Below, piece by piece: positions 37,655 through 45,413 of a stretch of 64,000 nucleotides of DNA. The DNA is taken from NCBI RefSeq assembly GCF_013744875.1, contig NZ_CP059399.1:6138001-6202000 (forward strand), in the 5' to 3' direction. Positions within the stretch are counted from its first letter, which is position 1; each line of letters begins with the position of its first letter. The notes below the pieces were generated by a model. The model did not search any database and was not told the origin of the DNA. It saw nothing but the letters and a program-made list of their open reading frames with translations. The stretch comes from Nocardia huaxiensis (GTDB taxonomy: Bacteria > Actinomycetota > Actinomycetes > Mycobacteriales > Mycobacteriaceae). A program made the translations under genes and the position numbers.

Positions 37655-37945
37655 TCAGCCGATCGCTGCGTTCATGATCGTGCCCGCACTGGTGGCGATG
37701 ATTCCACCAATCATGGCTCCGGCCACCATCTTCGGCGACTCCAAACCGCCTCCTGTCCACTTCTCCCACGCGAAGCGGCCGCCCGCGTAGGTGATGCCCA
37801 TGATTCCCGACAACAGCACGAACCAAGTGAAGTAGCGAACCAGTTTCAGCAACTTGTCCGACGCGGGCGGCGCCTCCGGGGTCGGGTTCCCGACCTGAGC
37901 GAGGAGGGAGCCGTACGCGTCGTGTACGGCGAGAAGCATGCTCAT
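37655..37945 (-). CDS. Small two-helix membrane protein (VirB2-like), copy A
   Basis: 96 residues. A soluble N-terminus of about 30 residues, helix 1 YFTWFVLLSGIMGITYAGG, a loop with WEKWTGGG, and helix 2 VAGAMIGGIIATSAGTIMNAA. The glycine/alanine-rich second helix is typical of VirB2/TrbC pilins, though no signal peptide is seen. It is a paralogue of the next gene. Its ATG overlaps the stop of the 53-residue ORF by ATGA; GGAGAAGGA lies upstream. Confidence 0.7.
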   Translation of the reverse strand: MSMLLAVHDAYGSLLAQVGNPTPEAPPASDKLLKLVRYFTWFVLLSGIMGITYAGGRFAWEKWTGGGLESPKMVAGAMIGGIIATSAGTIMNAAIG

Positions 37946-38103
37946 TGTCTGTCCTTCTCCAAAAGCGAACTGCTAGTAACAATCTCGCCGATGAGCGGTT
38001 TGCCCGCAGCACCGGAGGAAACTTCCAGAGCTATCGGTCCATCGGTCAACGGACGCGCGGAAGACGTTCGCACGCAGAGCATTCCACGCATCTTCATGAT
38101 CAT
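37942..38103 (-). CDS. Small 53-residue protein coupled on both sides
   Basis: A short open frame exactly bridging two genes. ATG 38103 overlaps the upstream stop by ATGA, and its own TGA overlaps the downstream ATG by ATGA (37942-37945). The predicted protein begins MIMKMRGMLCVRTS, contains GPIALEVSSGAAGKPLIGEIV, and ends SSLLEKDRQ. An AGGGG lies well placed for the second ATG (38097). Without it there would be a 154-base hole in an otherwise tightly packed operon. No family recognised; not hydrophobic. Confidence 0.65.
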   Translation of the reverse strand: MIMKMRGMLCVRTSSARPLTDGPIALEVSSGAAGKPLIGEIVTSSSLLEKDRQ

Positions 38104-38768
38104 TCCCCTCGGTCCGGCGCGTCGTCGCGTGGCGTGTCCAGCGCGTGCTGGACGGCCGCCAGCAGTCCGGCGCCGAGCTCCCGGACTTCGGGCGTGATCT
38201 CGTGCAGCGCATCGACTTTGCGCTTGCCCTTGGCGGGCGGCGCGTCACCGGGCGACCACACCGGCAGCTGATCGGGCTCGACGAGGGTCCACTCCTCGTG
38301 CCAGGGCAGCTGCCACACCTGTCCGGCCAGCGAACCGACCACGTCGCGGTAGCGCCGGATCTCCGCGGGGATCCGGCCCGGCCGCGCGGCCACCGTCACC
38401 AGGCCCAGCACCTCGCACGGCCCGGCCAGGCCGGCGTGATGCTGGCGCAGCAGGTCGTGGGCGCGGGTCAGGCCGGAGATGGTCTCGCGGGCCACCAGCA
38501 CGACGAACGGGGATTCGCGGTCGAAGACTCCGGGCCAGCGGCGGTGCGAATCCGCCGCCGGCGCAAGGACATGCGAGAGCGTGGTCGCGCCCGCGCCCCC
38601 GTGCACGCCGAGCAGCCACACCAGTGGTGCGCGGCCGGCGCCGGGTACGGGACGGTCCCAGATCGGTGCGCGGCGGGCTTCCGGCGGCGGCACCACACCG
38701 GCCGCGAGAGCGGCCCCCGAAGCAATGTTCTGGGCGGAGGATCGGCGTTCCTTCATGGCTGCGGTCAT
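38100..38768 (-). CDS. ParA/MinD-like protein with an altered P-loop (DUF6668-like)
   Basis: 222 residues. After a disordered start, WLLGVHGGAGATTLSHVL stands where a deviant Walker A (KGGxGKTT) would be, but both lysines are missing. FVVLVARETISGL and EVLGLVTVAARPGRIP follow as in SIMIBI ATPases. Such proteins in actinobacterial transfer clusters are annotated DUF6668 (from memory). ATP hydrolysis is doubtful; it may bind nucleotide weakly or act as a partner of the next ParA-like protein. Overlaps neighbours on both sides by ATGA. Confidence 0.68.
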   Translation of the reverse strand: MTAAMKERRSSAQNIASGAALAAGVVPPPEARRAPIWDRPVPGAGRAPLVWLLGVHGGAGATTLSHVLAPAADSHRRWPGVFDRESPFVVLVARETISGLTRAHDLLRQHHAGLAGPCEVLGLVTVAARPGRIPAEIRRYRDVVGSLAGQVWQLPWHEEWTLVEPDQLPVWSPGDAPPAKGKRKVDALHEITPEVRELGAGLLAAVQHALDTPRDDAPDRGE

Positions 38769-39640
38769 GATGCCACTCCAGCAAGCAGGCGGCGATACGC
38801 GCGGCGTGTCTCAGCGGCAAGATTGCTGTGGCGCACCAGTTCTCCGCGGGCGAGGTGCGGGTCGTAGGGAATCTCCCGGATGTCGCGGACCCAGCCGTCG
38901 AGGTGCTCCCGCAAATGATCAGCGATCCGGGAGTCGGTGCCGGGCAACTGATGTGACACGACAATCGTGGTGTCGCCGACAATCCCGCCGCCCTGCCCCT
39001 CGCCCGGCGCGCCGAACTGGTCGTCGAGCCACTCCAGGGTGACGCGCAGCCGGTTGGCGGCGTCGACGCGAGCCGGAATCGACAGCACCAGAGCGATATC
39101 CGCGTCCTCGAGCAGCGGCCGCAGGTGCCGGGAGGCGATCGGATTGCCGCCGTCGTATACCGGGGTATACCCCGCGTCGTCGATGGCGCGGGTGACGGTC
39201 AGATAGGTCGCACGGCGGCGCAGCGGGTCCGGATCGCGCCACAGCAGGCCGATCCCGGAGGTTGCCCGGGACAGGCATTCCTTGAGCGGAGCCGGTTCGT
39301 TGTCGCCGCGGCCGTAGAGCCAGGACTGTAGCGAGATCGGGCTCAGGTGCTCATCCGCGCCGCGGAGAGCAAGATCACTGCCGGCCGAGGTCGCGTCGAC
39401 TGCGACCACCTGCGCGCCGACCGCGCCGATCTCACCCGCGATTCCCAGTGCGGTAGTGGTGGTTCCGGCGCCGCCGCAGCCGCCGACCACGAGGATCGGG
39501 CGCTGGGCCGGACCGGATTCGCCGGAATCCCCACGGCGCTTGCGCAATCGAACCACCGGAGCCTTGGAACGCGCGGCACGACTCGACGATTCGCCCTCCT
39601 CGGGCATTTCGTCGAGCCAGCGGCTCCAGTCCTGATCCAT
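38765..39640 (-). CDS. ParA/CpaE-like NTPase with a lysine-free P-loop
   Basis: 291 residues. The N-terminus is acidic and disordered. The P-loop region reads ILVVGGCGGAGTTTTALGIAG, so the catalytic lysine of GKT is Thr, as in some CpaE/TadZ/Ssd proteins. VVAVDATSAGSDLALRG follows as the switch I/Walker A' equivalent, and DIALVLSIPARVDAANRL as the later strand. Likely a localisation or assembly factor for the membrane machine. The stop overlaps the start of the second ParA-like gene. Confidence 0.75.
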   Translation of the reverse strand: MDQDWSRWLDEMPEEGESSSRAARSKAPVVRLRKRRGDSGESGPAQRPILVVGGCGGAGTTTTALGIAGEIGAVGAQVVAVDATSAGSDLALRGADEHLSPISLQSWLYGRGDNEPAPLKECLSRATSGIGLLWRDPDPLRRRATYLTVTRAIDDAGYTPVYDGGNPIASRHLRPLLEDADIALVLSIPARVDAANRLRVTLEWLDDQFGAPGEGQGGGIVGDTTIVVSHQLPGTDSRIADHLREHLDGWVRDIREIPYDPHLARGELVRHSNLAAETRRAYRRLLAGVAS

Positions 39641-39699
39641 TGGTCTCAGCTCTCCCTCTCAGCCCGCCGGGCTGCCTGCGACAGATTCATGGTCGCCGA

Positions 39700-40380
39700 T
39701 CATCGCGGGGCCGTCATTTCGTTGTACGCCGCCAGACCGTCGCTCGGACCGAAACGGGTTGCCCCGTAGAGGGTGCCCAGCGATTGCGCGGTGCCGCTGT
39801 GCGAGTTCAGCACATACAGGGCAATTCCGCCCGCGACGGCCAGCAACAACACGGCAACAATGAGGAAGGCAATTGCGAAAAGTCGTCGGCCCGTGGACCG
39901 CTCGGCGGCGCCCGCCGCCGAGTCGTTGCGATCCAGGGCATCCAGCAGCGCGGAGGCGCGGTCGACCGGCTGGTCGGCATCGCCGTCGAACTCGCGGGCG
40001 CGCTCGTACGGCGCGGCGCCGGGTTCGTCGGCCTCGCTGGGGAATTCCAGGACGGTCGAGGCGCGGTAGCGCAGTCTCGGTGTGTACGAGTCGGACTCGC
40101 GATCGGTCATCCAGTCCGACCACGCCCCGCTGAAATGGCTGCGCCGCAGCACCGATTCCGGCAGTGGCGGAATGTCCAACTCCGGTTCGTCGTCGGTGAT
40201 GTAGTGCGGGTAGCGCGCGAGGCCGTCCGCCGGATCGAGATCCTCGACACCGAAACCGGTGTCGCCGTTGGCATCCGGGGCATCGGCGGCCGGATCCAGG
40301 GCCGGATACCAGCGCGAGACTTTTTTGTACGACTTCAACATTGCGCGGGGAGCCGCGGCGCCAGGCTCGTCCTGCTGCAT
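39700..40380 (-). CDS. Membrane-anchored protein of unknown function, first gene of the secretion operon
   Basis: 226 residues from ATG 40380 (MQQDEPG; GAGAGGG upstream). The first 160 residues are acidic and look disordered, with Tyr/Pro motifs (YPALDPAADAPDANGD, ARYPHYITDDEPELDIPPLP, FSGAWSDWMTD). One transmembrane helix near residue 175 (LFAIAFLIVAVLLLAVAGGIALYVL) leaves about 35 residues outside. Topology is N-in. It could be a cytoplasmic docking arm. It opens the operon, 59 bases ahead of the CpaE-like gene. Confidence 0.7.
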   Translation of the reverse strand: MQQDEPGAAAPRAMLKSYKKVSRWYPALDPAADAPDANGDTGFGVEDLDPADGLARYPHYITDDEPELDIPPLPESVLRRSHFSGAWSDWMTDRESDSYTPRLRYRASTVLEFPSEADEPGAAPYERAREFDGDADQPVDRASALLDALDRNDSAAGAAERSTGRRLFAIAFLIVAVLLLAVAGGIALYVLNSHSGTAQSLGTLYGATRFGPSDGLAAYNEMTAPR

Positions 40381-40671
40381 CGTCGGACCCTCTCGGCGGT
40401 CGGTTGCTGTCGTCTGCGTGTCGAACAGTGGTCCCACCGCCGCGCAGCCCTTGGCCTCCAGGAGCATGGCGCGCGAGACGGTCCCGATCGGAAATTCTCT
40501 CGCATGGACAGGAATCCAACGACTCGACGCGCCGGAAAGGTAGTCCTAATAATCCGCGCGCGTGCGCGATAGCAGTGTCTCGAGCGGGGCGTGCACACCA
40601 CGCCGGACCCCACCTCTTCCGCCCGAACGAAGGAGAATCTACATTAACTAGAACTTGTTACAGGAGGTTTT
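40381..40671. other. Divergent promoter region of the secretion operon and the SDR gene
   Basis: 291 bases without a gene. It must hold the promoter of the minus-strand secretion operon; no clear -10/-35 pair was identified. It has an alternating CG run (CGCGCGCGTGCGCG, about 40555-40568) and, at the right end, a KstR-type operator and a strong binding site for the SDR gene. Confidence 0.5.
40649..40662. promoter_or_regulatory. KstR-type operator upstream of an SDR gene
   Basis: TAGAACTTGTTACA matches TnnAACnnGTTnnA exactly. It ends immediately before the AGGAGG binding site (40662-40667) of the SDR gene, so bound repressor would cover the initiation region. Confidence 0.75.
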
Positions 40672-41433
40672 GTGAAAACAGCAGACATCGTCGCGGTCGT
40701 TACCGGCGGCGCCTCGGGTCTCGGTGAAGCCACCGTGCGCGAACTGCACGCCGCGGGCGCGAAGGTCGTCATCCTGGATCTTCCCTCGTCCAACGGGAAG
40801 ACTCTGGTCGAGGAACTCGGTGAGCGCGTGGTGTTTTCGCCCGGCGACGTCACCAGCGAAGAGGACGTGACGGCCGCGCTGGACGCCGCCCAGGCGCTGG
40901 GCACCCTGAGAATCGCGGTGAACTGCGCGGGCATCGGCAATGCCGTGAAGACGGTCGGCAAGCAGGGCGCGTTCCCGCTCGACGCGTTCAAGAAGATCAT
41001 CAACGTGAATCTGATCGGCACGTTCAATGTGATCCGGCTGGCGGCCGAGCGCATCGCGCAGGTCGAGGAGGCCGACGGCGAGCGCGGCGTCATCGTGAAC
41101 ACCGCGTCCGTGGCCGCCTATGACGGGCAGATCGGGCAGGCCGCCTATTCGGCGTCCAAGGGCGGCATCGTCGGCCTGACCCTGCCGGTCGCGCGCGACC
41201 TGGCCTCGTTCAAGATTCGCGTCATGACCATCGCGCCCGGGCTGTTCCACACGCCGCTGTTCGCGACCCTGCCGGATTCGGCCATTGCCGCGCTCGGCGC
41301 GCAGGTGCCGCACCCGGCGCGGCTCGGGCAACCCGCCGAGTACGCGGCGCTGGTCCGCCACATCGTGGAGAACCCGATGCTGAACGGCGAGACCATCCGC
41401 CTCGACGGCGCCATCCGGATGGCGCCGCGCTAG
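40672..41433 (+). CDS. SDR of the 3-hydroxyacyl-CoA dehydrogenase type II (17-beta-HSD10) kind
   Basis: 253 residues from GTG 40672 with a consensus AGGAGG. Cofactor motif [15 protein letters not shown], then [11 protein letters not shown] (Asp after strand 2, NAD preference), [22 protein letters not shown], catalytic serine in [14 protein letters not shown] and YSASKGG. The pattern is that of HSD17B10-type enzymes that oxidise 3-hydroxyacyl-CoAs and some steroids. With a KstR site at the promoter, a step in sterol side-chain beta-oxidation is likely (inference). Confidence 0.88.
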   Translation: MKTADIVAVVTGGASGLGEATVRELHAAGAKVVILDLPSSNGKTLVEELGERVVFSPGDVTSEEDVTAALDAAQALGTLRIAVNCAGIGNAVKTVGKQGAFPLDAFKKIINVNLIGTFNVIRLAAERIAQVEEADGERGVIVNTASVAAYDGQIGQAAYSASKGGIVGLTLPVARDLASFKIRVMTIAPGLFHTPLFATLPDSAIAALGAQVPHPARLGQPAEYAALVRHIVENPMLNGETIRLDGAIRMAPR

Positions 41434-41442
41434 GTCGGGCGC

Positions 41443-41479
41443 GGATCCGGCTGGGCGGCAAGGTCTCCCGGCCGGATCC
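41443..41479. terminator. Bidirectional hairpin between SDR and esterase genes
   Basis: GGATCCGGCTGGG (41443-41455) pairs, with one mismatch, with CCCGGCCGGATCC (41467-41479); the loop is 11 bases. It lies between two convergent genes. Confidence 0.7.
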
Positions 41480-41492
41480 GGTCGAATCCCGG

Positions 41493-42659
41493 TCAGGGAG
41501 CCGGGAATTTCAGGTCCAGGAACTGGCCCAGTACGTGGCGGGAGATCTGGGTTCCCCAGTCGCCCCAACCGGCGTCGAAACCGTGCTCCCCGTACGGGAT
41601 GGGCTGTAGCTGGTATTGCACGCCCGCCTGCGCCAGCTTGTCCGCGAGCTCGACCGACTGCGTGTAGGGCACCACGTGGTCGCGGGTGCCGTGGATGAGC
41701 AGGGTGGGCGGCAGGCCCGGGCGCACATAGGTGACCGGGGAGGCCGCGGCGTAGTGGTCGGGCACCTGTCCGGGGGTGCCGCCGGTGTAATCCTTTGCCA
41801 GCGTGCGCACCTTGCTCACCATGTCCGGATCCGCGTAGGCCGTCGCGATATCGGTGGCCGGGTAGAAGGCCGCGACGGCCTGCACCGCGGTGTCGGTGAC
41901 CGCGCAGCTGGGCTGCACCCGCTCATCCGAATAGGCGGCCATGAGCGCCAGATTGCCGCCGGCGGAACCGCCGACCACCATCAGCCGCGCCGGGTCCACG
42001 AGATAGTCGGCAGCATGCTGTTTCACCCATCCCACAGCGCATTTCACGTCATTGGGAGCCTGATTCCAGCGGGGCGGCGGGGACAGGCGGTAGTCGACGG
42101 CGAAGACGGCGTAGCCCCGGTCATTGAGCCACTCATGCCATTTCGGGCCCTCGCCGCGATCACCTTCGGCCCAGCCGCCGCCGTGCACCCACACCACCGC
42201 CGGGCGCGGGCCGTCCGGAGTTCCGGGCGGCAGCTTCACATCCAGCAGCAGCTCCTGCCCGTCGACCGTGTTGTAGGCGACGCTGCGCCGCTCGTCCGGG
42301 CGGCCGTTATTGGACCCGCCCTTCAGATAGTCCTTGATCGACAGCGACGCACCGACCTTGTCGGCGTCCTGCCACGAGGCCACCAATGGGAAACCTGCAG
42401 CAACCACCCCGACGGCGCAGACGAGCGCGATCAGCGCACCGCCCCAACGCATTACGCGACCGCCCCGCACCCGCACCAGCAGGGCCAGTCCCGCCCCCGC
42501 AATCCCCAGCGGGATCAGATACAACCCGTAGTTGCTCACGATCACCGAAAACGCCAGGAACTGCTCGGGTATTCGGAACCGAGCAATGGCGAACGTGCAC
42601 AATCCCATCAGCGCCGCAATCAGGAATGCCGCTGCGGCGAACACCGAGCGAACGATCAT
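41493..42659 (-). CDS. Membrane-anchored alpha/beta-hydrolase (hormone-sensitive-lipase-like esterase)
   Basis: 388 residues from ATG 42659. Three N-terminal hydrophobic helices (about residues 4-120) precede an esterase domain with the oxyanion motif VWVHGGGWAEGD, nucleophile GGSAGGN, and the late acid/base pair in LLIHGTRDHVVPY and EHGFDAGWGDW. The substrate is unknown; a short or medium acyl ester is typical. No ribosome binding site is obvious upstream; further in-frame codons exist to 42737 but overlap the neighbouring gene. Confidence 0.85.
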   Translation of the reverse strand: MIVRSVFAAAAFLIAALMGLCTFAIARFRIPEQFLAFSVIVSNYGLYLIPLGIAGAGLALLVRVRGGRVMRWGGALIALVCAVGVVAAGFPLVASWQDADKVGASLSIKDYLKGGSNNGRPDERRSVAYNTVDGQELLLDVKLPPGTPDGPRPAVVWVHGGGWAEGDRGEGPKWHEWLNDRGYAVFAVDYRLSPPPRWNQAPNDVKCAVGWVKQHAADYLVDPARLMVVGGSAGGNLALMAAYSDERVQPSCAVTDTAVQAVAAFYPATDIATAYADPDMVSKVRTLAKDYTGGTPGQVPDHYAAASPVTYVRPGLPPTLLIHGTRDHVVPYTQSVELADKLAQAGVQYQLQPIPYGEHGFDAGWGDWGTQISRHVLGQFLDLKFPAP

Positions 42660-42717
42660 GCGCGCTATTAGCGCACGCGCGAGCGCCGGTGGCCCGGCGG
42701 CACGCCGAACACCGCGC

Positions 42718-43125
42718 TCAGAGTGCGGCGAACACACCGACCGCGAGAATCACCAGACCCGCGAACAGCGTCACCGCACCCGCCAAGCCGAGCGGCGCGG
42801 TCTTCGCCTTCTCGGTGAACTCGTCATTGATCCCGGTGAGCCAGTTGATGGTGTCCTTCGCGGCGATGAACACCCCGGAGGCGACGAGCAGCCACGCGGC
42901 GGTGGTCTCCCACCCGCTCGACAGCTCCGACATGCGGGCCGCCCACACCAGACTCAACAGGATGACGCCCTGGATGACCGCCCCGATATGGGCGACATTC
43001 AGATATCGCGGCGTCGGCGGATGCGGTTCCCGCATCCGCAGTGCGGTCATCGGAATGCCCAGCAGCGACCCGTATCCGAGCGTCAGCACTCCGCCGATAA
43101 TAAGGACCTGCTCCGCAGTGGTCAT
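42718..43125 (-). CDS. Four-helix membrane protein of unknown function
   Basis: 135 residues from ATG 43125 (MTTAEQVLIIGG), preceded by AAAGGGG. Hydrophobic segments at the N-terminus, about 45-66, 78-97 and the C-terminus suggest four helices; the conserved-looking loop MREPHPPTPRYLN is cytoplasmic or external. No family recognised. Confidence 0.7.
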   Translation of the reverse strand: MTTAEQVLIIGGVLTLGYGSLLGIPMTALRMREPHPPTPRYLNVAHIGAVIQGVILLSLVWAARMSELSSGWETTAAWLLVASGVFIAAKDTINWLTGINDEFTEKAKTAPLGLAGAVTLFAGLVILAVGVFAAL

Positions 43126-43195
43126 GACGGCCCCTTTCGCCACTATTCACGATATGCCTGTTCTGACCAGCACATATAGCGAATCGACAGCGAGA

Positions 43196-43831
43196 TCACT
43201 CCCAGAGGGTGCCGTCGCGGTCCACCGCCGAGTTCCGCCAACCGCCCCACAGCACGAGCAGGCCGCTGTCGTAGGCGTGCAGTTCCGGCAACTGTCCGTC
43301 GTCCACCGAGGATTCGATGTCCACCCAGTCACCCGGCCCGATATCGAACATCATGCCGGTGGGTTCCAGTCCCAGGGTGAGCGGCTCGGTGCGGTCGTTG
43401 GTCAGCCGGAACCGCGCCGCAGGCAGTTCCTCTCGCTCCGTGCCGGATTTCCGCGCCACCGCGCGCAACGGCGTCTCCAACGCGTACACCGCGTTGATCT
43501 CCACCCTCGACATCCGTTCCCGCAGCTGCACGGCCATTCTGGGTTGCGCGGCCGGATCCCCGAACTCGAACTGCACCCCGACCGCACGCCCGGCGTCATC
43601 GGTCAACCAGCCCGAACGCGCGGGCTCCCCGATCACCCGAGGCCACGGAAAACAATCCGACACAGGGGAATTCGCCGCCTCGGCTACACCCTGCCGGAAC
43701 GAAACCACCCCGTACTCCCCGAGCCGCAGCCCCCATGTCCCGGTATCGAACTCGAAATCGACACTCAGCACCCGCTGCGGCGCCCCGTCGTCGAACCGAT
43801 ACGCGACCGCGAGCAGTGTGCCGAGCAACAT
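43196..43831 (-). CDS. Hypothetical soluble protein
   Basis: 211 residues, beta-rich in appearance (LSVDFEFDTGTWGLRLGEYG, VQFEFGD, GMMFDIGPGDW). No signal peptide, helix bundle or catalytic motif is recognised. Codon use is normal for the window, with a long GC-biased frame supporting coding. ATG 43831 has no strong binding site nearby. Confidence 0.6.
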   Translation of the reverse strand: MLLGTLLAVAYRFDDGAPQRVLSVDFEFDTGTWGLRLGEYGVVSFRQGVAEAANSPVSDCFPWPRVIGEPARSGWLTDDAGRAVGVQFEFGDPAAQPRMAVQLRERMSRVEINAVYALETPLRAVARKSGTEREELPAARFRLTNDRTEPLTLGLEPTGMMFDIGPGDWVDIESSVDDGQLPELHAYDSGLLVLWGGWRNSAVDRDGTLWE

Positions 43832-43905
43832 GACCGCAGGCTACTCCCCCGCACATGCGAACGCCCGAGCCGTTCGACGGCCCGGGCGCGGTATCAGCCT
43901 GCGAC

Positions 43906-44217
43906 TCAGCCGAAGTGGCACACGTAGTGCACCGGCTCGAGCACCTCGATCTCGAAGCTGCTGTCACCGGGAACCGAGAACGACTCGCCGCCGCGGTAGG
44001 TCTTGGCCTCGGCCTCCCCGGCGAGGGTGACCTTGGCCTCGCCCTCGATGAGCTCCATGATCTCGGGCGCGCCCGTGTTGAACGTCAGCGTGGCCGGCAG
44101 GATCACACCCACCGACTTGGTGGTGCCGTCGGCCAGCACCAGGCTGTGCGACACACACTTGCCGTCGAAGTAGACATTCGCCTTCTTCGTGACGGTGACA
44201 TTCTCGAACGCAGTCAT
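43906..44217 (-). CDS. ppnP: Pyrimidine/purine nucleoside phosphorylase PpnP
   Basis: 103-residue cupin-fold protein of the PpnP (YaiE/DUF1255) family, which splits nucleosides with phosphate. Family blocks visible: ENVTVTKKANVYFDGKCVSH, KSVGVILPATLTFNTGAPEIMELIEG, GESFSVPGDSSFEIEV and the C-terminal VHYVCHFG. Full length for the family. ATG 44217 follows AGGAG. Confidence 0.93.
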   Translation of the reverse strand: MTAFENVTVTKKANVYFDGKCVSHSLVLADGTTKSVGVILPATLTFNTGAPEIMELIEGEAKVTLAGEAEAKTYRGGESFSVPGDSSFEIEVLEPVHYVCHFG

Positions 44218-44452
44218 CGACTCTCCTGATAGTGGATCCGGAGAGGCCAGCCTAACTTGCCGGGTGGTGACCAGCGGCGGGTGGGTTGGCGGCTGGAGGA
44301 AGCACTTTCCCACCCCAGCCCGAGCTCCCGCCGATCCCGCTCACGGACCCCGGCACGTTTATCCATCGCTTATCGCATCACCGATCGGGCAGCGGACGCG
44401 CGACCTAGAATCGGCTGCGCCGCCGACTGCTCGACCTCGCTCAGGAAATCCC

Positions 44453-45250
44453 ATGTGCGCCAAGCCCGTACCGCCCGCCTACGATTCCGAGCTGTGGCGG
44501 CGGATCTCCGCCGCAGCCACCGATGCCGATCTCGGGCGACATGTGCGCACCTACTGGCCTTCGCTGCCGCAGTGGCGCAGGTTCATTCCGTTCCTCGTCA
44601 TACTCGGAATTCTCGACGCGGTGGCCGTGGCCGCTCTGCGCGCGGGCGAGACCGGCATCGCCGTGCTGATCGGCGGATTCCTTTCCGGGGGGCCGACATT
44701 GGTGCTGCTCATCACCATGATCAAAGTCGCGATCCGGCGGCGGCGGTACGGGGGCGCCCGGCTCGACCTGTACGAGCTCGGCCTGGTGCGGGTCCGGCGC
44801 GCAGATCTGCGGGTGGCGCGCTACGACTCGACAGCGGCCCTGCCCCGGGTATCGGTCACCCGCCCGGCCCGGGAGGGCGGCACCCCGACCTACCACCTCG
44901 ATCTGACCGATATCACCGGGCGGCGTTTCGAGGTGAGTGACGCGTTCTCCGGCCCCTGGGCGACCGAAGTGCAGCAGGCCATCACCACGCTTCGGTTCCC
45001 ACGGGATCTGGCCGCGGTGCACGCGGGGCATCGCATCGATTTCGGTGAGATCTGGGTGACGGAGACAGCGATCGGCGACAAGAAGCGATCCATCCCGTGG
45101 GCGGAAGTGGAACCGATCGCGACGCTGCCGCACGAACTGATCGAGATCAGAGGTGGGCGAAAGTCTTTGGTCGCCAGCAAGCTGAATCTCCCCAATTTCG
45201 AGCTCTTCCGAATGCTCTTCGAGCACCTGCGGCGATCACACTCGGCCTGA
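44453..45250 (+). CDS. Membrane protein with PH-like domain (DUF6585-like)
   Basis: 265 residues from ATG 44453 (AGGAAA upstream). Two helices (about 47-64 and 70-90) are followed by GARLDLYELGLVRVRRADLRVARYDS, a pattern of DUF6585 proteins, and a second soluble repeat ending LNLPNFELFRMLFEHL. Function unknown. The name is by resemblance only. Confidence 0.65.
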   Translation: MCAKPVPPAYDSELWRRISAAATDADLGRHVRTYWPSLPQWRRFIPFLVILGILDAVAVAALRAGETGIAVLIGGFLSGGPTLVLLITMIKVAIRRRRYGGARLDLYELGLVRVRRADLRVARYDSTAALPRVSVTRPAREGGTPTYHLDLTDITGRRFEVSDAFSGPWATEVQQAITTLRFPRDLAAVHAGHRIDFGEIWVTETAIGDKKRSIPWAEVEPIATLPHELIEIRGGRKSLVASKLNLPNFELFRMLFEHLRRSHSA

Positions 45251-45330
45251 CCGGAACACGATGCCGCGTGCGGGCGGCAGCTCCGGAGGCACCCGGGGTG
45301 ACGTGCGGAACCTTGCGCTGCGTCCAGCGA

Positions 45331-45355
45331 ACTAGTACGTTCACTCTATATAGAG
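45331..45355. promoter_or_regulatory. Overlapping palindromes upstream of the molybdopterin oxidoreductase
   Basis: GAAC-N6-GTTC (about 45330-45343) abuts a perfect 12-bp palindrome CTCTATATAGAG (45344-45355), 59 bases before ATG 45414. A TetR-type operator overlapping the promoter is plausible; the regulator is unknown. Confidence 0.45.
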
Positions 45356-45413
45356 CGTTTGCCCTATTTGGTCAGCGTTGTTCACAGATCGCACCGCACG
45401 ACAGAGGATCGAC

